Assembly: GCA_045805505.1 (NCBI GenBank)
Contig: JBJMLA010000158.1
Location: 14,282-78,281, forward strand
Reading direction: 5' to 3'
DNA: 64,000 bases
From: BP-464 sp045805505
GTDB lineage: Bacteria > Actinomycetota > Thermoleophilia > Solirubrobacterales > Solirubrobacteraceae
The notes under the pieces were generated by a model that was not told the DNA's origin, ran no database searches, and saw only the letters and a list, made by a program, of their open reading frames with translations. The translations under genes and the position numbers were made by a program. Every line of letters starts with the position of its first letter. Positions within the stretch are counted from its first letter, which is position 1. Below, piece after piece: positions 59,045 to 64,000 of this stretch.

Positions 59045-60252
59045 AGCGCGCGCTCGCCGCGCTCCTGCTCGCGGCCGTCACCGCCGGTGCTCCGGCCGCC
59101 GCCGCCGCGCCGCCCCAGATCTCCGCCCCGGCGGCCTTCCTCTTCCAGCCCGACACGCGCGACGTGATCTTCGCCCGCAACGCCGAGGATCGCCGCTCGA
59201 TCGCCTCGACGACCAAGCTGATGACCGCGCTGGTGTCGCTCGACGAGCTCGACCTGCGCAAGACCTACACGCTGCCGCCCTACATCGCGTCGGCCGGGGA
59301 GTCGGTCGCCGGGCTGCGCGGGGGCGAGCGGATGTCCTACGCCGACCTGCTGCGGGCGATGATGCTGCCGTCGGCCAACGACGCGGCCAGCGACGTCGCG
59401 GTCCTCAGCGCCGGCTCGGTCAGCGCGTTCGTGCGCCGGATGAACGCCCGCGCCCGCGAGCTGGGGCTGCGCAACTCGCACTTCGCCACGCCCGTCGGGC
59501 TCGACGAGGAGGGCAACTACTCGAGCGCCGAGGACCTCGTCAAGATGGCGCTGCTGCTGCGGCGCAACAGCTTCGTCCGCGAGATCATGGCCCAGCCGCG
59601 CGCGACGCTGCACACCGGCGCGCGCGAGCGCGTGGTCACCAACCGCAACACGCTCGTCGGCCGCTACCCCTTCGTCAACGGGGTCAAGACGGGCCACACG
59701 ATCGACGCGGGCTACGTCCTCGTCGGCTCGGCGACCAGCAACGGCGTCTCGGTGGTCAGCAGCGTGCTGGGCACCGCCAGCGAGAGCGCTCGCGACGCCG
59801 ACAGCCTCGCGCTGCTGCGCTACGGCCTCAGCCGCTACGAGCGGCGCCCCGCCGTGCGCGCCCACGACGTGCTGCGCAGGGTCCCGGTCGACCAGCAGGG
59901 CGATGCCCGCGCGGAGCTCTCCGCCCAGGGCACCCTGCGCGTCGTGGCCCGCAAGGGCGAGCGGCTGCAGGTGCGCGTGCTCAACGCCCCTGAGAGCATC
60001 GAGGGGCCGATGCCGGCGGGAACCAAGGTGGGCACGGTCGAGGTCCGCCGGCGCGGCGAGGTCGTGGCCTCCACCGCGCTGGTCACGGCGCGAGCCGTCC
60101 CGAAGGCCAGCGTTCCCCAGCGCGTGAGGTCATGGCTCTCACGCACGGGGACCATCCTCCTGTTGGCGTTCCTGGTGGGGTGTACGGTTCTCCTCGTGCT
60201 CCTCAGGCGCCGGGTCGTCCAGGGCCGGCGAGGGGGAGGGGAGGCCTCGTGA
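59041..60252 (+). CDS. dacA: D-alanyl-D-alanine carboxypeptidase (S11)
   Basis: GTG 59041 gives 403 residues with signal peptide (about 1-22), active Ser56/Lys59 (SIASTTKLMTALVS), PSANDAASD and VNGVKTGHT (KTG triad). The C-terminus has a helix (GTILLLAFLVGCTVLLVLL) for membrane attachment, as in DacA types. It removes terminal D-Ala from peptidoglycan. The PfkB-type gene overlaps its stop (GTGA). Confidence 0.94.
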   Translation: MKRALAALLLAAVTAGAPAAAAAPPQISAPAAFLFQPDTRDVIFARNAEDRRSIASTTKLMTALVSLDELDLRKTYTLPPYIASAGESVAGLRGGERMSYADLLRAMMLPSANDAASDVAVLSAGSVSAFVRRMNARARELGLRNSHFATPVGLDEEGNYSSAEDLVKMALLLRRNSFVREIMAQPRATLHTGARERVVTNRNTLVGRYPFVNGVKTGHTIDAGYVLVGSATSNGVSVVSSVLGTASESARDADSLALLRYGLSRYERRPAVRAHDVLRRVPVDQQGDARAELSAQGTLRVVARKGERLQVRVLNAPESIEGPMPAGTKVGTVEVRRRGEVVASTALVTARAVPKASVPQRVRSWLSRTGTILLLAFLVGCTVLLVLLRRRVVQGRRGGGEAS

Positions 60253-61208
60253 TCATCACCGTCACCCTCAATGCTGCGATCGACAAGTCGCTCTCCGTGC
60301 CGAACTTCCGGCTCGGGCGCCGCCACCGCACGGTCGAGCAGACGACCATGCCGGGCGGCAAGGGCGTCAACATCGCCCGCACGCTCAAGGCGCTCGGGCA
60401 GCCGGTCATCGCCACGGGCTTCGCCGGCGGGCCGACCGGGACGCGCATCGTCGAGGGCCTGACCGCCGAGTCGATCCTCAACGACTTCGTCCGCATCCGC
60501 GAGGAGTCGCGCACCAACACCGCGGTCTATGACCCGACCAACGGCGAGCAGACCGAGATCAACGAGCGCGGCCCGGCGGTCTCGGAGTCCGAGGTCGAGC
60601 TGTTCCGCGACAAGCTGCTCTACCTGGCGCGCGGCGCCGACATCGTCGTCTTCGCCGGCTCGCTGCCGCGCGACGTGCCGACGGGCATCTACGCCACGCT
60701 GATCGGCGAGCTGCGGACCATGGGTGTGACGACGATCGTCGACTCCGAGGGCGATCCGATGCGCCTGGCCGTGCGGGCCGAGCCCGACGTCATCTCGCCC
60801 AACGTGGTCGAGGCCGAGGAGCTCGTCGGCCACGAGTTCAACGACGAGGAGGACCGGCTGGCCTCGGTGGGCGAGATGGTCTCGCTCGGCGCGGGCGAGG
60901 CGATCATGACCCTGCCCGACGGCTGCGTCGCCAGCCTCCGGGTCGACGGGGAGCGGGTCTCGCATCGCGTGTGGATCGCGCCGCGCGAGTCGGTGTCCTC
61001 GCGCGGGTCCGGCGACGCCTTCCTGGCCGGCTACGTCGCCGCGCGCTACACCGGCGCCGCGCCCGACGAGTGCCTGCGCCGCGCCGTGGCCTGCGGCGCG
61101 GAGTCCACCGGCCGCCTCGGCGCCGGGCTCGTCGACGCCTCGGGCGTCGACCGCCTGCTGGCCGAGATCGAGGTCCAGCGCCTCGACGAGCCCGCCGGCG
61201 TCGGCTGA
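60249..61208 (+). CDS. PfkB-family sugar kinase, 1-phosphofructokinase-like
   Basis: GTG 60249 overlaps dacA. The 319-residue protein has VTLNAAIDKSLSVPNFRLGR, MPGGKGVNIARTLKALGQ, FAGSLPRDVPTGIYATLI and RGSGDAFLAGYVAARY (anion hole and base). This is the LacC/FruK branch (1-phosphofructokinase or tagatose-6-phosphate kinase) of PfkB kinases. No PTS genes are nearby, so the substrate is undecided. It is the last gene of the LysM-dacA-pfkB run and ends in a terminator. Confidence 0.88.
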   Translation: MIITVTLNAAIDKSLSVPNFRLGRRHRTVEQTTMPGGKGVNIARTLKALGQPVIATGFAGGPTGTRIVEGLTAESILNDFVRIREESRTNTAVYDPTNGEQTEINERGPAVSESEVELFRDKLLYLARGADIVVFAGSLPRDVPTGIYATLIGELRTMGVTTIVDSEGDPMRLAVRAEPDVISPNVVEAEELVGHEFNDEEDRLASVGEMVSLGAGEAIMTLPDGCVASLRVDGERVSHRVWIAPRESVSSRGSGDAFLAGYVAARYTGAAPDECLRRAVACGAESTGRLGAGLVDASGVDRLLAEIEVQRLDEPAGVG

Positions 61209-61230
61209 GCCCGCTCTCAGCGGCCTTTTT
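61204..61230 (+). terminator. Intrinsic terminator of the PfkB operon
   Basis: GCTGAG (61204-61209) pairs with CTCAGC (61216-61221) across CCCGCT; GGCC and five T follow. It overlaps the TGA stop codon. Confidence 0.65.
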
Positions 61231-61259
61231 CACACCGACCCCGCTGCTAGCATCGAACG

Positions 61260-61326
61260 GGCGTGAACGGTTGCCGCCAACCACGCAGTTTTGCTGTCCC
61301 CCAGCCCGCTCTTCTGCGGGTTTTTT
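61260..61326 (+). ncRNA. Candidate small RNA ending in a strong terminator
   Basis: TAGCAT at 61248-61253 could start a transcript near 61260. The next 67 bases contain three hairpins. The first is GGTT-GCCGCC-AACC, extended by an outer GCGT/ACGC pair. The second is GCTG-TCCCC-CAGC. The third is CCCGC-TCTTCT-GCGGG followed by six T (61305-61326), the clearest intrinsic terminator in the window. C-rich loops recall 6C-type actinobacterial RNAs, but no loop has six C in a row. It lies upstream of guaB3 and could instead be a leader attenuator, though a leaderless start box (TAGGAT) lies after it. Confidence 0.45.
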
Positions 61327-61354
61327 CGTCCGGTGCCGAACTTAGGATGTTGTG

Positions 61355-62617
61355 ATGGAGATCGAGATCGGGCGTGGCAAGAAGGCCCGCCGCGCGTATG
61401 GCTTTGACGACATCGCGATCGTGCCCTCGCGGCGCACGCGGGACCCCGATGACGTCGACATCTCCTGGAAGGTGGGGAACTACCGCTTCGACCTGCCGCT
61501 GATGGCCTCGGCGATGGACGGCGTGGTCTCTCCGCGGACCGCCGGCATCGTCGGCAAGCTCGGCGGCCTCGCGGTCCTCAACCTCGAGGGCATCTTCACG
61601 CGCTACGAGGACGCCGAGGAGCAGCTCGAGCGCATCGCGCAGCTGCCCAAGGACATCGCCACGCGCGAGATGCAGGAGATCTACAAGCAGCCGCTGATCC
61701 CCGAGCTGATCGCCCAGCGCATCGCCGAGATCAAGGAGCAGGGCGTCGTGGTCGCCGCCTCCCTGACGCCGCAGCGCGTCCGCGAGCACTACGAGCTCGC
61801 GCTCGAAGCCGGCCTCGACATCCTGGTCATCCAGGGCACGGTCGTCTCGGCCGAGCACGTCTCCAGCGATCCGGAGCGCCCGCCGCTCAACCTCAAGGAG
61901 TTCTGCCGCGAGGTGCCCGTCCCGGTCATCGTCGGCGGCTGCGCCAGCTACCACACCGGTCTGCACCTGATGCGCACCGGCGCGGCCGGCGTGCTCGTCG
62001 GCGTCGGTCCCGGCGCCGCCTGCACCACCCGCGGCGTCCTGGGCATCGGCGTCCCGCAGGCCACGGCGATCGCCGACGTGGCGGCCGCCCGCTCGCAGCA
62101 CATGCTCGAGACCGGCGAGTACGTCCAGGTCATCGCCGACGGCGGCATGCGCAACGGCGGCGACGTCTCCAAGGCCATCGCCTGCGGCGCCGACGCCGTG
62201 ATGATCGGCTCCCCGCTGGCCCGCGCCTTCGAGGCTCCGGGCCGCGGCTTCCACTGGGGCATGGCCACGTTCCACCCGACGCTCCCCCGTGGCGCGCGCG
62301 TGGCGACGATCCAGAACGGCACGCTCGAGGAGATCATCACCGGGCCCGCGCGCGAGAACGACGGCACGTTCAACCTCATGGGCGGCCTGCGGACCTCCAT
62401 GGCCACTTGCGGCTATCACGACATCGCGGAGTTCAACCGCGCCGAGCTGATGATCGCCCCGTCGCTGCAGACCGAGGGCAAGGCGCTGCAGACCTCCCAG
62501 GGGGTCGGCATGGGCTCGCGGGGCGCATCGGCCGAGGTCAACATGCCGACGAATGGCGCGTACGAGGGACAGCCCGACGGCGCGGCGCAGGTCGCCGCGA
62601 TCGTGAGCTCGAACTAG
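61355..62617 (+). CDS. guaB3: GuaB3-family IMP dehydrogenase-related protein
   Basis: ATG 61355 has TAGGAT six bases upstream, so it is probably leaderless; GTG 61352 is the other candidate. The 420-residue TIM barrel has GFDDIAIVPSRRTRDPDDVD, LPLMASAMDGVVSP, VGVGPGAACTTRGVLGIGVP (catalytic Cys loop) and VIADGGMRNGGDVSKAIACG. It has no CBS domains. This matches the actinobacterial GuaB3 (IMP_DH_rel) group, whose exact reaction has been debated (GMP reductase in some). It immediately precedes the guaA-like genes, so a purine role is likely. Confidence 0.93.
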   Translation: MEIEIGRGKKARRAYGFDDIAIVPSRRTRDPDDVDISWKVGNYRFDLPLMASAMDGVVSPRTAGIVGKLGGLAVLNLEGIFTRYEDAEEQLERIAQLPKDIATREMQEIYKQPLIPELIAQRIAEIKEQGVVVAASLTPQRVREHYELALEAGLDILVIQGTVVSAEHVSSDPERPPLNLKEFCREVPVPVIVGGCASYHTGLHLMRTGAAGVLVGVGPGAACTTRGVLGIGVPQATAIADVAAARSQHMLETGEYVQVIADGGMRNGGDVSKAIACGADAVMIGSPLARAFEAPGRGFHWGMATFHPTLPRGARVATIQNGTLEEIITGPARENDGTFNLMGGLRTSMATCGYHDIAEFNRAELMIAPSLQTEGKALQTSQGVGMGSRGASAEVNMPTNGAYEGQPDGAAQVAAIVSSN

Positions 62618-63634
62618 ATGAACCACCCCGAGGGCGTCGTCACCGACGCGACCGCCGCGGTCGAGCTCGTCGACGAGGACGTCCTCGACGTCGCGACGCC
62701 CACGGCGGTCGACGAGGTCGTCGTCCTCGACTACGGCGGGCAGTACTCGCAGCTGATCGCCCGCCGCGTGCGCGAGTGCGGCGTGTTCTCCGAGCTGCTC
62801 CCGCACCACGTGGGAGCCGAGGAGGTCGCCAAGCGCAAGCCCAAGGGCCTGATCCTCAGCGGAGGCCCCGCGTCGGTCTACGCCGAGGGCGCTCCGCGCC
62901 TCGACAAGGAGCTGCTCGAGCTCGGGATCCCCGTGCTGGGCATCTGCTACGGCATGCAGCTGCTGGCCGTCTCGCTCGGCGGCAAGGTCGAGGGCGCCGA
63001 GGTCGGCGAGTTCGGCCGCAGCGAGCTGCACGTCCACGAGCACGGTCGTCTGCTGGAGGGCCTGCCCAGCGAGCAGAGCTGCTGGATGAGCCACCGCGAC
63101 ACGGTCTTCGAGCCGCCGGCGGGCACCACGGCGCTCGCCTCCTCCACCGCCTCCCCCGTCGCGGCCTTCGAGTCGGTCGAGAAGGGCCTCTACGGCATCC
63201 AGTTCCACCCCGAGGTCGTCCACACGCCCTACGGGCAGGACGTCCTGAAGAAGTTCCTGGGCGAGGTCTGCGGCGCCTCCATGGAGTGGAGCGCGGCGTC
63301 GATCGTCGAGGAGCAGATCGAGCGCATCCGCAAGCAGGTCGGCGACGGCAAGGTCATCTGCGGCCTGTCGGGCGGCGTGGACTCGAGCGTCGCGGCGCTG
63401 CTGGTCCACCGGGCGATCGGCGACCAGCTGACCTGCGTGTTCGTCGACCACGGGATGATGCGCAAGAACGAGGGCGCGCAGGTCATCGAGACCTTCCGCG
63501 ACCACTTCAAGGTGCCGCTCGTGCCCGTCGATGCCGAGGCGCGCTTCGTGCGGATCACCGGCGCCGGGCTGCGCGAGTCGCACCCGCACGGGATCTCGAT
63601 CACCAAAGACGCGCCGAACTACCGGCGTGGCTAG
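62618..63634 (+). CDS. Truncated GMP synthase-like protein (first guaA copy)
   Basis: The 338-residue protein begins directly after guaB3. It has a full glutamine amidotransferase domain (VLDYGGQYSQLIARRVRECG, VLGICYGMQLLAV, GIQFHPEVVHTPYG) and the start of the ATP-pyrophosphatase domain (VICGLSGGVDSSVAALLVHR, FVDHGMMRKNEGAQVIETF). Normal GuaA has about 515-525 residues. Here it diverges after PVDAEARF into an unrelated tail (GLRESHPHGISITKDAPNY) and stops at 63634. The rest of the synthetase and the dimerisation domain are missing. It is a broken or fused copy, unless the sequence is misassembled; a second guaA begins at 63627. Confidence 0.8.
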   Translation: MNHPEGVVTDATAAVELVDEDVLDVATPTAVDEVVVLDYGGQYSQLIARRVRECGVFSELLPHHVGAEEVAKRKPKGLILSGGPASVYAEGAPRLDKELLELGIPVLGICYGMQLLAVSLGGKVEGAEVGEFGRSELHVHEHGRLLEGLPSEQSCWMSHRDTVFEPPAGTTALASSTASPVAAFESVEKGLYGIQFHPEVVHTPYGQDVLKKFLGEVCGASMEWSAASIVEEQIERIRKQVGDGKVICGLSGGVDSSVAALLVHRAIGDQLTCVFVDHGMMRKNEGAQVIETFRDHFKVPLVPVDAEARFVRITGAGLRESHPHGISITKDAPNYRRG

Positions 63635-64000
63635 CGTCCACCGGCTGCCCGAGCCCGAGCCGACAGCCGAGGACCGTCCCGTCCTCGTCGTCGACCTCGG
63701 CGGCCAGTACAGCCAGCTGATCGCCCGCCGCGTCCGCGAGGCGCGCGTCTACTCCGAGCTCGTGCCGCACACGATCTCGCCCGACGAGATCCGCCGCCGG
63801 AACCCGGTCGCGCTGATCCTCTCCGGCGGCCCGGCCTCGGTCTACGCCGAGGGGGCGCCGCGCCTGGACAAGGAGCTCCTCGAGCTCGGGGTCCCGGTGC
63901 TGGGCATCTGTTACGGGATGCAAGCCTTGGTGCTCACCCTCGGCGGCAAGGTGGAGGGAGCCGAGGTGGGCGAGTTCGGCCGCTCTCGGCTCACCGTCTC
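63627..64000 (+). CDS. guaA: GMP synthase (second guaA copy, 5' part)
   Basis: GTG 63627 overlaps the stop of the first copy and opens a frame that runs off the window. The visible 124 residues are the start of a glutamine amidotransferase: VLVVDLGGQYSQLIARRVRE, ALILSGGPASVYAEGAPRLD, VLGICYGMQALVLTLGGKVE. It makes GMP from XMP, ATP and glutamine. It is a close paralogue of the preceding truncated copy in this stretch but not identical, so this is not simple sequence duplication. Confidence 0.88.
   Translation, partial: MASVHRLPEPEPTAEDRPVLVVDLGGQYSQLIARRVREARVYSELVPHTISPDEIRRRNPVALILSGGPASVYAEGAPRLDKELLELGVPVLGICYGMQALVLTLGGKVEGAEVGEFGRSRLTV

Overview
The window comes from a very GC-rich actinobacterium, most likely class Thermoleophilia (Solirubrobacterales-like). 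This assignment is an inference. It rests on the base composition, a GuaB3-type IMP dehydrogenase-related protein, a CysM/CysO/Mec-type cysteine pathway, a WS/DGAT acyltransferase, an F420-type LLM oxidoreductase, a single-chain ECF sigma factor carrying a zinc-finger extension, and many GTG starts. No rRNA, tRNA or CRISPR array was seen. Many genes have a TANNNT box 6-10 bases before the start codon, which points to widespread leaderless transcription.

Positions 1-11548: an ECF sigma-factor gene is split in frame by a mobile element of about 10.3 kb (454 to about 10743). A 12-bp near-identical core (GAAGGT[G/C]AACCG) flanks it on both sides. The left half carries a large serine integrase, a coiled-coil protein, a RepA-like ATPase and an XRE regulator, all on the minus strand. 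The middle holds a divergent zinc-cluster protein and a secreted HNH nuclease. The right half holds a three-gene plus-strand cassette: a GHKL (Hsp90/MORC-like) ATPase, an unknown protein and a possibly GNAT-like protein. A small convergent gene and palindromes near attR complete it. The cassette is the best candidate for an undescribed, possibly defensive, system. The split sigma gene recalls the skin element in Bacillus sigK.

Positions 11.5-30.2 kb are chromosomal: a CapA-like phosphatase, an FxsA/AttH-like/HAD operon, a DUF59 protein, a subtilase, a WS/DGAT enzyme, an acyl-CoA dehydrogenase, an M28 peptidase, IspH, two tandem secreted SGNH hydrolases, a metallophosphoesterase, and two tandem copies of an unknown secreted family.

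Positions 30.2-36.1 kb form a signalling block: a six-PAS EAL phosphodiesterase, a membrane PAS histidine kinase and two single-domain response regulators, all overlapping. Positions 36.1-42.3 kb hold a protein-sulfide cysteine pathway: a rhodanese-E1 fusion, a CysO-like carrier ending in GG-Cys-Ala, a CysM-like synthase and a Mec-like JAMM protease, with TatA and a DMT exporter between them.

Positions 42.3-54.4 kb hold mixed metabolism: DUF1152, DUF1802, a beta-hydroxyacid dehydrogenase, HyuB/HyuA, NadB, an HDAC-family deacylase, zinc-ribbon proteins and a Flp-like pilin. Positions 54.4-64 kb hold core housekeeping: murI-rph-rdgB-CDF, pyrF, LysM-DacA-PfkB, a terminated small-RNA candidate, guaB3, a truncated guaA-like gene, and the start of a second guaA that runs off the window.
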